This document shows, in pieces, positions 30,449 through 38,472 of a stretch of DNA of 64,000 nt. The position numbers and the translations under genes were made by a program. The notes below the pieces were generated by a model that worked only from the letters and a program-made list of their open reading frames with translations, was not told the origin of the DNA and did not search any database. Within the stretch, counting starts at the first letter, position 1. Every line of letters starts with the position of its first letter. The stretch is from Pseudobdellovibrionaceae bacterium (GTDB taxonomy: Bacteria > Bdellovibrionota > FAC87 > UBA2466 > JACKAF01): the NCBI GenBank assembly GCA_020635235.1, contig JACKAF010000003.1, positions 417,797 to 481,796 of the forward strand, read 5' to 3'.

Positions 30449-32032
30449 TTACTTGGAGTGGGTTCCATTACCCAGCGGAGTCTTAATCGCCCGCCGTGTG
30501 GCGTGTGAGGTGAGCGCACGCGGGCCAGCGAGCGCACGGCCTGCAGAGGGTCGAGCTTGCGTTAAGGCGCGGTTTCGATCCGTGCCTGAAATGAGATCCC
30601 CCGCGCGTTCAAGTTCCGCAAGAAGCTGTGGATCCAACGGGCCCATCAAGTAGCGTGCATCTTCGCGCACGGACAAGAGCCCTTTCGTCGTCAGATGCAA
30701 AGCAGCCGCATTGGTCGGTGCGCCACCGACTACACGGCGTCCGTCGTTCAGCCGTAAAACTACCTGGTTTGCCGCCGGCGCCCCTTGAGGCCGACGCGTA
30801 GTGCGTGGTGCGGGCGTGGCACCGGGACCGCTTACCGCAGCGGTAAGCACCCGAGTCGTTGTTGTGGTTGGCGGACGTGATTGAACGGGTTGCACGACCG
30901 GCTGAGCAAGAGCCTGCGCGGCCGCGGCACGGTATTGATCAAAACCTGGAAGTGCGCCGAACGCCTGGCCAAGATTGATGGCCGCGGTCCCACCGTTTCC
31001 GGTGGCGAAATTCGCACCCGCTTGGATGAGCTTTTGAATCGCCGGCATGAAATCATCACTGTTGCTTCCCGAAAGCGCCTCTACGATGCCCCGAATGCCG
31101 TCGTTCTCCTTGGACAAAAAATCGCTGGGATTGGGCAAGTCGACTTGCCCGATGTCGGGACCGCCGGAGCCCCCACCGGAACCCCCGCCACCTGAAGCGC
31201 CACCCCCGCCTCCGCCGCCGGCGAGTGGACTCGGAGAAGGTGATGGTGAAGGCGAAGAAGATCCGCCACCCGAACCCCCGCCCGGGCCTGACCCAGGCCC
31301 CGAACCAGGAGGCGCGTTTTTGGCTTCTTCTTTTAAACCGGCTGCGCGATCGGCTTTGTCGACCGCTTCCGCGCGTTCCTTTGTCGTCTTTTCAACTTTG
31401 GTCAAAGCGCGATCTGTAGCCGCGATCTCATCGAGGTTCCCTTGAAGGTCCTGCAAAGTGCCTTCCCAATTGCATTTTTCGTCGCCCGGCAGGCCCTTGA
31501 ACTCTTCGCTAAAAGCTTTGAGAGCGTTTGCTCGGGCTTCTTGTGTGGCCTTAGGATCCGCCATTGTCTTAAGAAGGCCCTGAACTTTCTCGTAACGGGC
31601 GTTTTCATCGGCCGTCGGCTTCTCCCCAGTCGGTCGGAATAGCGCCGCCAAGGATTCTTGATTACTTGTGAGTGAACTTTGAAATTGTTCTTGCTGCTTG
31701 CCTTTGTAAGTAGTGAGTTCGGTCGTGATCTGCCCGAGTGTGCCCAAAGTTTGAGTCGAGAGAAATGACTTCCCGGGAGTGAGGGGATCGGAATCCATAT
31801 CGATCAATCTTTGAAGCTTGGAAATAGCGGTTGTGTAGTCGCCCGTGGAGAGCTTCGCAAGGCCATCCGCGTCCTTAAGGATCTTGTCGCCTGTTCTTCC
31901 TAATTCCAACGTGAGCCGCGGGTACAGCGCTTTGGCGGCTTCTTCCTGTTGTCTAAGCGTCGGCGTGGCCGCAAAGGCGGAACTCGCCAATGCTAAAGCG
32001 AGCAAAGCTGCGATGCTTGTCCTAGTAACCAA
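30449..32032 (-). CDS. Exported protein with Gly/Ser/Pro-rich low-complexity region
   Basis: A 527-residue protein from TTG 32032 (signal peptide ALLALALASSAFA). Residues 23-235 are helical and charged. A low-complexity block follows (about 240-300) of Gly, Ser and Pro, including alternating SPSPSPSP and GGGGGGG runs. Residues 300-395 are globular. The remaining part is Thr/Pro/Ala/Arg-rich with strand segments such as VVLRLNDGRRVVGG. The low-complexity block suggests a flexible spacer between two domains. A GGGG-type ribosome binding site overlaps a perfect 8 bp palindrome (32043-32060). No family recognised. Confidence 0.75.
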   Translation of the reverse strand: MVTRTSIAALLALALASSAFAATPTLRQQEEAAKALYPRLTLELGRTGDKILKDADGLAKLSTGDYTTAISKLQRLIDMDSDPLTPGKSFLSTQTLGTLGQITTELTTYKGKQQEQFQSSLTSNQESLAALFRPTGEKPTADENARYEKVQGLLKTMADPKATQEARANALKAFSEEFKGLPGDEKCNWEGTLQDLQGNLDEIAATDRALTKVEKTTKERAEAVDKADRAAGLKEEAKNAPPGSGPGSGPGGGSGGGSSSPSPSPSPSPLAGGGGGGGASGGGGSGGGSGGPDIGQVDLPNPSDFLSKENDGIRGIVEALSGSNSDDFMPAIQKLIQAGANFATGNGGTAAINLGQAFGALPGFDQYRAAAAQALAQPVVQPVQSRPPTTTTTRVLTAAVSGPGATPAPRTTRRPQGAPAANQVVLRLNDGRRVVGGAPTNAAALHLTTKGLLSVREDARYLMGPLDPQLLAELERAGDLISGTDRNRALTQARPSAGRALAGPRALTSHATRRAIKTPLGNGTHSK

Positions 32033-32042
32033 TGTTGTTATC

Positions 32043-32060
32043 CCCTAAGTCTACTTAGGG
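32043..32060. repeat. 8 bp inverted repeat at the start of the Gly/Ser-rich protein gene
   Basis: CCCTAAGT and ACTTAGGG are perfect complements with a 2-base spacer. The palindrome covers the leader and ribosome binding site of the gene starting at 32032, so it could be an operator or a translation-blocking hairpin. A weaker repeat (GGAAT 32059-32063 / ATTCC 32069-32073) directly adjoins it. Confidence 0.5.
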
Positions 32061-32116
32061 AATACTGCATTCCGCTTGCCAAAATCCGGGGGGTGGGAAA
32101 TTTGCCAAACGGCCTA

Positions 32117-32204
32117 AATTCAATGACTTAGCAGTGTCTACCGCTTGTATAGGTGGCGGGGGCTTACGTGTATACGACTGGGCTACAGCTAAGTCGTTGA
32201 ATTC
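32117..32204. repeat. 19 bp imperfect inverted repeat with 50-base spacer
   Basis: The arm 32117-32135 (AATTCAATGACTTAGCAGT) matches the reverse complement of 32186-32204 at 17 of 19 positions. It lies between the end of purN and the start of the Gly/Ser-rich gene. No T-run follows either arm and no open frame lies inside. Confidence 0.6.
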
Positions 32205-32249
32205 TGAGGGCTCTCACTGTGTACAGCGATCTGCCAAAGTGTCTAGCTT

Positions 32250-32834
32250 CTAAAGCAGTTTTTTGAGCGCTTCGATGTAGGTTGCGTGTTCGAGTGGACG
32301 CAAGCGTTCGCGCAAAGACGCTTCCGTGTCGTCATCTAGAATGGGAAGCTCTTTTTGCAAAACAATCGGACCGGCATCGACCGCAGGGACAACCCAGTGA
32401 ACGGTGCACCCGGTTTTCTTTTCTCCGGCTTCTAGCGCTTGCTGGATCGCGTTCAGCCCGCGGTACTTGGGAAGCAGCGAAGGGTGAATGTTCAGCATCC
32501 TGTCCCCAAATTTTTCCAGAATCTCATTCCCGATAATGCGCATGTAACCCGCCAGACAAATAAGATCGGGGCGGGTGGCCGTCAAACGTTCGAGCAGCGC
32601 TGCCTCATACGCGTTGCGATCGGGCTGCCCCTCTTTAAGGTACGCACTAGAATCTACAAGGTGAACAGGTACTCCCAAACGGTTCGCGCGATCCAAGACT
32701 GGCGCACCGGCCTTGTTGCACAGGAGCGCGACTACGTCTGCAGCAATTTCTCCACGGGCTGCGGCCGACGCAATGGCTTCAAAATTTGAGCCCTCGCCTG
32801 AGGCGAGGACCACCAGACGCTTTTTCTTTTTCAC
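32250..32834 (-). CDS. purN: Phosphoribosylglycinamide formyltransferase
   Basis: A 194-residue enzyme that formylates GAR to FGAR using 10-formyl-tetrahydrofolate, third step of purine synthesis. Motifs seen: LASGEGSNFEAI near the start and the catalytic block NIHPSLLPKYRGLNA with Asn and His, followed by HWVVPAVDAGPIV with the catalytic Asp. GTG 32834 overlaps the purM stop (GTGA) and is preferred over GTG 32840. Last gene of a hotdog-purM-purN operon. Confidence 0.96.
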   Translation of the reverse strand: MKKKKRLVVLASGEGSNFEAIASAAARGEIAADVVALLCNKAGAPVLDRANRLGVPVHLVDSSAYLKEGQPDRNAYEAALLERLTATRPDLICLAGYMRIIGNEILEKFGDRMLNIHPSLLPKYRGLNAIQQALEAGEKKTGCTVHWVVPAVDAGPIVLQKELPILDDDTEASLRERLRPLEHATYIEALKKLL

Positions 32835-33865
32835 AGCCACTCAACGGTTTCGTTTTGAAGGGGAGCGACCCGTCCGATGGGCCAACAACGTAAGCCTTTT
32901 GATTGAACGTGGCTCATCAGCTTTTCAGCGTTTTCGGGCTTGCAGATGCCAATCATTCCGACGCCGCAGTTGAAGGTTGAAAGCATTTCTTTTGTTTCGA
33001 GGCCGGCTTTCTCCTGAATCCACTGAAAAAGAGGTGGGAGAACCCACTCGTCTTTATCTACTTGCGCGGCGAAACCCTTGGGCAAAGCGCGCGGGAGGTT
33101 CTCGTAGAGCCCGCCACCTGTAATGTGCGCGAGCGCATTGAATTCGGGCAGAATGTCTTTAAGTGCCGCCACATAAATATTTGTCGGGGCCAGGAGTGTT
33201 TCCGCCCAGTTGCCTTCGGAAAAACCCGTAGGTGCTTTGGGATCGAGCTTTTCTTGTTCAACCAACTTTCGAATCAACGAGTAACCGTTTGAGTGAACTC
33301 CGGAAGACTCAATGGCTAGTAGCAAGTCGCCGTCCTGCACACGGTCCGGGCCCAGAAGTTTCTTGCGATCCGCGATGCCGACACAGAAACCCGCGAGATC
33401 GAATTCCTTTTCCTTATAAAGCCCAGGCATCTCCGCGGTTTCGCCGCCAACAAGCGAGCACTGCGCCAGATCACACGCTCTACGGATGCTCTCCAAAAGG
33501 GTCATCATTTGATCTTCCATCAAGTGGCTGGTGGCGTAGTAGTCGAGAAAAATGAGGGGGGGGGCCCCGACACAAAGCAGATCGTTTACATTCATGGCAA
33601 CGAGGTCCTGGCCAAGGCCATCAAGAACTCCCCACTGCAGGGCCAGCATGGCCTTGGTTCCTACCCCGTCACAGGAAGAAACCAGTACCGGTGAGTTCAG
33701 TGGGGCCACGTCCGCTTTAATATCGAAACAGGCGGCGAAAGGGCCAACCCCGGACAAAACGCGAGGATCCTGATTACTTTGACGTAGCCGTGCGCCGAAA
33801 CCTTGCAGCAGTTCGGCGGCCTTTTCGGGGTTCACACCGGCTTTTTGGTAGGTCAGTTTCTCCAT
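32831..33865 (-). CDS. purM: Phosphoribosylformylglycinamidine cyclo-ligase (AIR synthetase)
   Basis: A 344-residue ATP-dependent enzyme closing the imidazole ring of AIR, fifth step of purine synthesis. It starts MEKLTYQKAGV at ATG 33865, overlapping the upstream stop (TGATG). Typical motifs: SSCDGVGTKAMLAL, NVNDLLCVGA, VGGETAEMPGLY and HITGGGLYENLPRALP. purM-purN pairing is common; the upstream hotdog gene is not. Confidence 0.96.
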   Translation of the reverse strand: MEKLTYQKAGVNPEKAAELLQGFGARLRQSNQDPRVLSGVGPFAACFDIKADVAPLNSPVLVSSCDGVGTKAMLALQWGVLDGLGQDLVAMNVNDLLCVGAPPLIFLDYYATSHLMEDQMMTLLESIRRACDLAQCSLVGGETAEMPGLYKEKEFDLAGFCVGIADRKKLLGPDRVQDGDLLLAIESSGVHSNGYSLIRKLVEQEKLDPKAPTGFSEGNWAETLLAPTNIYVAALKDILPEFNALAHITGGGLYENLPRALPKGFAAQVDKDEWVLPPLFQWIQEKAGLETKEMLSTFNCGVGMIGICKPENAEKLMSHVQSKGLRCWPIGRVAPLQNETVEWL

Positions 33866-34284
33866 CACTTTTTCTTTCTTTGAAGTTCCAAGGGAACTAC
33901 GCAGGTCCCAGTCGCTCGGCAAACAACTACCGGCGTTTTTAACACATCCGCCCGGCTACTGGCGCTTCCCGAACTCCTGTCTACCTCTATTACTTTTCGG
34001 GCCTCAAAACGCATGGCTCTTGAGGTATTGCCGACTTTTGTGATTTCTCCCTCAACTTCCAGGTAATCTCCCGCATAAACGGGAGCTAGAAACTCTACGT
34101 TGTCGTAGGCGCGGAATAGGCCTTCGTCGCCGTCCTGGCGTATCAGGAGTTCCGTCGCGACGTCCCCGAAAAACTCCAGCAGGCGTGCCCCCGAAACCAA
34201 ATCTCCGCCGTAGTGGGCATCATGTTGCGAAAGACGTAGCCGAACCTGGCACTTTTCCAAAGACTGATGAGGGGTTTTCTCCAT
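33865..34284 (-). CDS. Hotdog protein resembling 3-aminobutyryl-CoA ammonia-lyase
   Basis: A 139-residue single hotdog-fold protein. It carries SQHDAHYGGDLVSGARLLEFF, FGDVATELLIRQDGDEGLFRA, YDNVEFLAPVYAGDYLEV and VVVCRATGTCVVP. From memory this pattern is characteristic of Kal, which removes ammonia from 3-aminobutyryl-CoA in lysine fermentation, and not of ordinary thioesterases. The other lysine-fermentation genes are absent here. Its stop overlaps the purM start, so it is co-translated with purine genes, an unexpected pairing. It could instead be a thioesterase of the same subfamily. Confidence 0.75.
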   Translation of the reverse strand: MEKTPHQSLEKCQVRLRLSQHDAHYGGDLVSGARLLEFFGDVATELLIRQDGDEGLFRAYDNVEFLAPVYAGDYLEVEGEITKVGNTSRAMRFEARKVIEVDRSSGSASSRADVLKTPVVVCRATGTCVVPLELQRKKK

Positions 34285-34428
34285 CTGGGTACCTCGTTGG
34301 TGCTATAAACTTGCGCGGTATCCTAGCACGGCCGAGGGGGGGACTCCAGTCCGGACAGCCTGGCAATAGTCCTGGCGGTGGGCCCACTTGTCCTCGGGCG
34401 GCCTTGTGTCGCCCAAGGCTAAAAAGCC

Positions 34429-34457
34429 TTGACGTGGGGCTCCCATCTAAATAGTCT
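34429..34457 (+). promoter_or_regulatory. Possible promoter for rplS
   Basis: TTGACG (34429-34434) and TAGTCT (34452-34457) are spaced by 17 bases. The -35 is good and the -10 is weak. It would leave a short leader carrying TGGAG before GTG 34478. Confidence 0.45.
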
Positions 34458-34477
34458 GCGGCATCTGGAGTTTTAAC

Positions 34478-34990
34478 GTGCAGAACCCCATTTTAGACAA
34501 AATATCGAAGTCATTTGAGAAGAAGCGGCCTAATTTCCACGTGGGTGATACCGTGACCGTCTATGTGCGGCTCAAGGAAGGCGACAAGGAACGTGTCCAG
34601 CCTTTCCGCGGCGTGGTTCTGTCCAAGAGTCCGAAGTCTGGTCGGGGAGCGGCTGCAACTTTTACGGTTAGAAAGATTTCCGAGGGGATTGGCGTGGAGA
34701 GAATTTTCCCGCTGCATTCGCCTTTTGTTGAGAAGATCAACGTGGAAACTTCCGCCGATATCCGCAAATCCCGTCTGTACTTCTTAAGGGGTCTGCGGGG
34801 GAAAAAGGCGCGCCTTAAAGAGATGGAGCGCTTTGCAGAAATGGTCGTCCCTGAGGCGGCTGTTCCAGCGCCGGAAGAATTGGTCACGGAAACTGTAGAG
34901 GCTGCGGCCGATGCAGAGGCCCCGAAGGCAGAAGCCAAGGAAGCCAAAACCGAGGCCAAGGACGCCAAACCTTCCAAAGATTCCAAGTAG
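34478..34990 (+). CDS. rplS: Ribosomal protein L19 with C-terminal extension
   Basis: A 170-residue large-subunit protein at the 30S-50S interface. The L19 core (about 1-118) is normal: FHVGDTVTVYVRLKEGDKER, FRGVVLSK, ERIFPLHSP and RKSRLYFLRGLRGKKARLKE. L19 is usually 110-120 residues; here about 50 extra residues follow, rich in Ala, Glu and Lys (AEAKEAKTEAKDAKPSKDSK). GTG start with TGGAG upstream. The usual neighbours rpsP, rimM and trmD are missing; rnhB and yraN follow. Confidence 0.96.
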   Translation: MQNPILDKISKSFEKKRPNFHVGDTVTVYVRLKEGDKERVQPFRGVVLSKSPKSGRGAAATFTVRKISEGIGVERIFPLHSPFVEKINVETSADIRKSRLYFLRGLRGKKARLKEMERFAEMVVPEAAVPAPEELVTETVEAAADAEAPKAEAKEAKTEAKDAKPSKDSK

Positions 34991-35101
34991 CTTTAGCTGA
35001 CATCAGTAGACCCCGGGCTGAAAAGGCCCAGGGAAGTGTGTGACCGTGTTTGATCCAACAGGGGGCGTAGGTCTTTTGGCTGTGCGCCCGGGAAGGCAAC
35101 A

Positions 35102-35701
35102 GTGGGACCGGACGCATCTTTTGAAAAGCGTTACTTGGCGCATGGACACCGTTACATCGCGGGCGTGGACGAGGTTGGACGCGGCTGTCTGGCGGGTCCT
35201 GTGGTCGCCGCTGCCGTGATTCTGGACATGGATCACATACCCGACGGTCTTGATGATTCCAAAAAACTAAGCGCGGCCAAACGCAAGCTTCTGGATACTT
35301 TGGTACGCGATAGCGCGGTTAGCTTCGCCATTGGAGTAGGGCACGTCGAAGAAATCGATACCATCAATATCCTGAACGCCTCCAAACTCGCGATGGTGCG
35401 CGCGGTACAAACGCTACAGCCCGCTCCCACGCTCCTATTATTGGACGGAAACTTTCGAATTGATTTGGAAACCGAACAGGTCCCGATCGTGAAGGGCGAT
35501 CAGAAATCGGTTTCTATTGCTGCCGCCTCTATACTGGCAAAGGTTTATCGGGACGCTCTCATGACTCAGATGGATACGGATTTTCCCGGCTACGATTTTG
35601 CAAGCCATAAAGGTTATGGCAGCAAAGCGCACCGGACTTTTTTGCAGGCCATTGGGCCTTCGCCGATCCACCGCAAATCCTTCCAGTGGACCCCGGTATG
35701 A
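35102..35701 (+). CDS. rnhB: Ribonuclease HII
   Basis: A 199-residue enzyme that cuts the RNA strand at ribonucleotides in DNA and in RNA-DNA hybrids. The catalytic start GVDEVGRGCLAGPVVAAAV (Asp23, Glu24) is followed by LLLDGNF, VKGDQKSVSIAAASILAKVYRD and SHKGYGSKAH, all diagnostic. GTG 35102 has GGGAAGG upstream. The 3' end overlaps the yraN-like gene in another frame, as often happens with this pair. Confidence 0.97.
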   Translation: MGPDASFEKRYLAHGHRYIAGVDEVGRGCLAGPVVAAAVILDMDHIPDGLDDSKKLSAAKRKLLDTLVRDSAVSFAIGVGHVEEIDTINILNASKLAMVRAVQTLQPAPTLLLLDGNFRIDLETEQVPIVKGDQKSVSIAAASILAKVYRDALMTQMDTDFPGYDFASHKGYGSKAHRTFLQAIGPSPIHRKSFQWTPV

Positions 35702-36005
35702 GCGCGCCGCTTGTCAGTGGCTCAAAAGGCATCATTACCGCGTTCTCGCGCGCAACTTTCGAATTGGTGGGGTTGAAGTTGATTGTTTGGCGCAAGATTT
35801 CTTGGGGAATCTTTGGGTGGTTGAGGTGCGTGGGAGGTTAAATCCCGCGTGGCGGTCCTACGAGATGCTTTCCGCCAGAAAGATTCGGCGTTTGGAATAC
35901 GCGGCCGACTGCCTCTGTCGCGCAAAAGGTAAAACCGTGCGCTTGGCGCTCTTAGAGGTTTATGGGAGCGTCGATCTTGAGTTTCGTTGGCTTTGTTTGG
36001 ATTAG
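35616..36005 (+). CDS. yraN: YraN/UPF0102 family nuclease-like protein
   Basis: About 129 residues of the UPF0102 family, with a PD-(D/E)xK nuclease-like core. The pattern GPRYERAACQWLKRHHYRVLARNFRIGGVEVDCLA matches the family N-terminus when read in pieces, and GNLWVVEVRGR holds the acidic core. The usual EVK Lys is Arg here, and the usual GEID reads GVEVD. The start is uncertain: ATG 35616 overlaps rnhB by 86 bases, and TTG 35652 is possible. The homologous part begins at about 35690, inside the rnhB end, so some overlap is real. The stop shares TTAG with the convergent STAS gene. Confidence 0.82.
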   Translation: MAAKRTGLFCRPLGLRRSTANPSSGPRYERAACQWLKRHHYRVLARNFRIGGVEVDCLAQDFLGNLWVVEVRGRLNPAWRSYEMLSARKIRRLEYAADCLCRAKGKTVRLALLEVYGSVDLEFRWLCLD

Positions 36006-36388
36006 TTGTCTAGGGGCTTCGTGCGTAGACGAGGGCGTGGGCTGGAATCAAAGCTGGCGACAGCTTCGTCAATGTTGCTGAAAACTTCGAAGGGCTTGCG
36101 AGACGTTTGGTGTACCTTGAACATCCGTTGGAATTCAGCAGACAGATTGCAAAGTTTCGTTTTGGCCTTGTGGTTACGATTGAAACCTTTCAGCACGTTG
36201 ATGAACTGGCCGATTCCGCTGGATCCCACAAAACGAAGCTTTTCCAAGCTAATAACGACTTGATCCGAAGGCTTTTTTTGAAGAAGTTCGCTGCAGGTGC
36301 GCTCGAATTCCTGAGTGGATTCGAAGTCGAGCTGTCCTTCGAGTTCAAGGACCAATACAGCACCCGAATGTTTGGCTCGCATTATCAT
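36002..36388 (-). CDS. STAS-domain protein (anti-sigma factor antagonist type)
   Basis: A 128-residue single STAS domain. Features: VLVLELEGQLDFES in the first strand pair and LRFVGSSGIGQFINVL, where the Ser of GSSG is the usual phosphorylation site of SpoIIAA/RsbV-like proteins. Such proteins free a sigma factor or a target by binding a switch kinase. No kinase or phosphatase partner is adjacent. Start at ATG 36388 or 36382. Convergent with yraN, stops overlapping by four bases. Confidence 0.88.
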   Translation of the reverse strand: MIMRAKHSGAVLVLELEGQLDFESTQEFERTCSELLQKKPSDQVVISLEKLRFVGSSGIGQFINVLKGFNRNHKAKTKLCNLSAEFQRMFKVHQTSRKPFEVFSNIDEAVASFDSSPRPRLRTKPLDN

Positions 36389-36437
36389 ATGTCTGACAAA
36401 TTAGTAGGACAGGAACACTTATAGTATAACAGGAAAA

Positions 36438-37271
36438 ATGCAAAACCAAGAAGCAAAACTCTTTGTGATCGCTACCCCATTGGGCCACCGGGACGACCTT
36501 AGCCTCCGTGCTCGGGAGGTGTTGGGGAAGTTGAAAGTTCTTTTCGCCGAAGACACGCGGGAAACCAAAAAACTACTGGGACTGCACGGGATACCCATGT
36601 CGGAACTTCGCCTCTTTTCCTCTGCGCTGCATAACCTTGAGAAGTCCAACGAAAAGGCCTTGGAGTTTTTGCGAAATGGTCAGTCGGTTGGCGTGGTGTG
36701 CGATCGTGGGACTCCGGGAATATCGGATCCTGGAGCAGAGTTGGTGCGCCTTGCACACGCAGAAGGCATTCCCGTTGTCCCCATTCCAGGAGCCTCCAGT
36801 GTGACGGCACTCGTTTCAGTGAGTGGTGTGACGCAGTTCAGCTTCGTGGGGTTTTTGCCGCAAAAGGCCAAAGACCGTGAAGCGCTTTGGGATCGGAGCG
36901 AAGCGGCAGCTTTGGCCTTACTGTTTTTTGAATCTCCGCAGCGGATCCGAAAAACTGCGAAGGAGCTGGCGGAGCGTTTTCCTACGGGTCGCCTATTTGT
37001 TGGTAGGGAGATGACCAAGGTATTTGAAGAGTACCGGTGGCACCGACTTTCGGATCTCAACCCTGAGGACTTGCCGGAACAAGGTGAGTACTCGTTGCTT
37101 CTCGCCTTTGGAGAAAAGGCGAGTCGCGAGTCTGCGGAACTGGAAAAAGAAATTGAGGCGCGTCTTGGATCCGACAAAGACTGGGCCAAACGCTTGGCTC
37201 CTCAGTTTGGTCTTAGCAGTCACGACATCTACAATCAGCTGCAGCGGGCTAAGAACGATCGCAAGTCTTAA
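36438..37271 (+). CDS. rsmI: 16S rRNA 2'-O-ribose C1402 methyltransferase
   Basis: A 277-residue SAM-dependent enzyme acting on C1402 in the ribosomal decoding centre. The tetrapyrrole-methylase-fold motifs are FVIATPLGHRDDLSLRA, FAEDTRETKKLL, VCDRGTPGISDPGAELVR and PIPGASSVTALVSVSG. The usual SDAGTP reads CDRGTP. AGGA precedes ATG 36438. In many bacteria rsmI sits next to yraN, which is close by here. Confidence 0.96.
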   Translation: MQNQEAKLFVIATPLGHRDDLSLRAREVLGKLKVLFAEDTRETKKLLGLHGIPMSELRLFSSALHNLEKSNEKALEFLRNGQSVGVVCDRGTPGISDPGAELVRLAHAEGIPVVPIPGASSVTALVSVSGVTQFSFVGFLPQKAKDREALWDRSEAAALALLFFESPQRIRKTAKELAERFPTGRLFVGREMTKVFEEYRWHRLSDLNPEDLPEQGEYSLLLAFGEKASRESAELEKEIEARLGSDKDWAKRLAPQFGLSSHDIYNQLQRAKNDRKS

Positions 37272-37328
37272 CACAATGCATTCATCTCAAGTGTGAAGGT
37301 CCCGGCACAATTTGCCGAAGAGACTAGC

Positions 37329-37928
37329 ATGAGAGCGTTTTCCTGGATGCTTTTAGGCCTTGGTTGTTTGCTCGCACTGGCTGCTCGGGCCGAGACGGCG
37401 CCGTCGCCAGAGCCGGAGTCGGCACCCGCTGTTGTAATGGTGCCCAACGAGGCGCCTGCAGTCGAAGAACCCCTTCTCAGTGCTCCCGCCGCTGTCGTCT
37501 TAGACGAACGTTCAGAAGAAAAACTCGAACTTCCTGAACCGCGTTCCCCTTTTGACAAACCCAAGAAAAAGGTCACCCCTCGAGGTGAAATCGTCTTCGT
37601 AGAACGGCGCGTCCCGGCCTCCGTCGAGGATAAGCCCATGAAAGAATACTATCTCAACATCGGTAAGTTCGATGATGTGGTTGTAGGGGACGTTTTTCAT
37701 GTTTTTAGAGATGTGCCGGTAGTCGATGTCACGCTCGGGGAACCGCTCGAATTTATTCCGGTCAAGATTGGCGAAATCCAAATTACGTTTGCAGGGGAGA
37801 GTACGAGTGTAGGAAGGCTTTTGGGGATGGTGGACCCACGGAGTCTACCCAAGTTGGACTATGCTGTTATTATGGTAGGGGATCGCGTAAAGCGGAAGAT
37901 GGGGCTTCCCTTCGCGTCAAATTCCTGA
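37329..37928 (+). CDS. Exported protein of unknown function
   Basis: About 199 residues from ATG 37329, behind GAAGAGA; a longer start at 37293 is less likely. Signal peptide SWMLLGLGCLLALAARA is followed by a Pro/Ala/Glu-rich linker (about 20-75). The C-terminal domain (about 90-199) has strand-rich segments such as EYYLNIGKFDDVVVGDVFHV and EFIPVKIGEIQITFAG. These resemble FlgT C-terminal or other small beta domains that recur in exported proteins. Stop and next start overlap (TGATG), linking it to the HNH protein gene. Confidence 0.75.
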   Translation: MRAFSWMLLGLGCLLALAARAETAPSPEPESAPAVVMVPNEAPAVEEPLLSAPAAVVLDERSEEKLELPEPRSPFDKPKKKVTPRGEIVFVERRVPASVEDKPMKEYYLNIGKFDDVVVGDVFHVFRDVPVVDVTLGEPLEFIPVKIGEIQITFAGESTSVGRLLGMVDPRSLPKLDYAVIMVGDRVKRKMGLPFASNS

Positions 37929-38470
37929 TGGATCCAAACCATTTTTTCTCAAGAGGCGTACTTTTACTTAACGCAGGCTATGAACCACTGCGCGTGGTGA
38001 ATTGGCAGCGGGCTTTCGTTCTGGTTTTTCAGGACAAGGTTGAAGTTTTGGAAAAGTACCAGGCCTATGTTCGTAGCGTGCGGCATTCGTTCCCGCTACC
38101 TGCCGTAATGCGCCTGCGCCGCTGGATCAAAGTGAAGCGCCGAGTGCCTGTCATTCGCTTCTCCCGCTCTAACCTTTATTTACGCGACGATTATCTTTGT
38201 CAGTATTGCACGCTGGAATTTCCCGAGCGGATGCTCACGCTCGACCACGTGGTTCCCGTCTGTCGAGGGGGACGTAAGACGTGGGAGAATATCGTGACTG
38301 CCTGCCTGCGCTGCAATCAGAAAAAAGGCCACAAGACACCGGAAGAAGCTGGCCTCAGGCTGCTCAAAGAACCGCAGGCGCCTCGTTGGTTGCCTGGGAA
38401 CTTCGGTACTCTCCGGACTAAAAGTCCACCGCCGCTCTGGCTTCCTTATTTGAATATTCGCGAAGATTAA
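37928..38470 (+). CDS. HNH endonuclease family protein
   Basis: A 180-residue cytoplasmic protein. The HNH core has zinc-binding pairs Cys91/Cys94 (CQYC) and Cys126/Cys129 (CLRC), with catalytic LDHVVP (Asp106, His107) and Asn121 in TWENIV. The N-terminal part (VLLLNAGYEPLRVVNWQRA) is shared by a widespread HNH family found outside mobile elements, so it is probably chromosomal and not a homing enzyme. DNA or RNA target unknown. ATG overlaps the previous stop. Confidence 0.88.
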   Translation: MDPNHFFSRGVLLLNAGYEPLRVVNWQRAFVLVFQDKVEVLEKYQAYVRSVRHSFPLPAVMRLRRWIKVKRRVPVIRFSRSNLYLRDDYLCQYCTLEFPERMLTLDHVVPVCRGGRKTWENIVTACLRCNQKKGHKTPEEAGLRLLKEPQAPRWLPGNFGTLRTKSPPPLWLPYLNIRED

Positions 38471-38472
38471 GT

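Noticed and set aside
31150..31330. GC-rich repetitive stretch
   Set aside because: It is the DNA of the Gly/Ser/Pro spacer of the gene at 30449-32032, not a CRISPR or separate repeat element.
35007..35034. Possible terminator after rplS
   Set aside because: The GGGC/GCCC stem has a mismatch and is not followed by a T-run.
35598..35701. Possible frameshift joining rnhB and yraN
   Set aside because: Both proteins have complete family motifs and their own frames; overlapping ends are usual for this pair.
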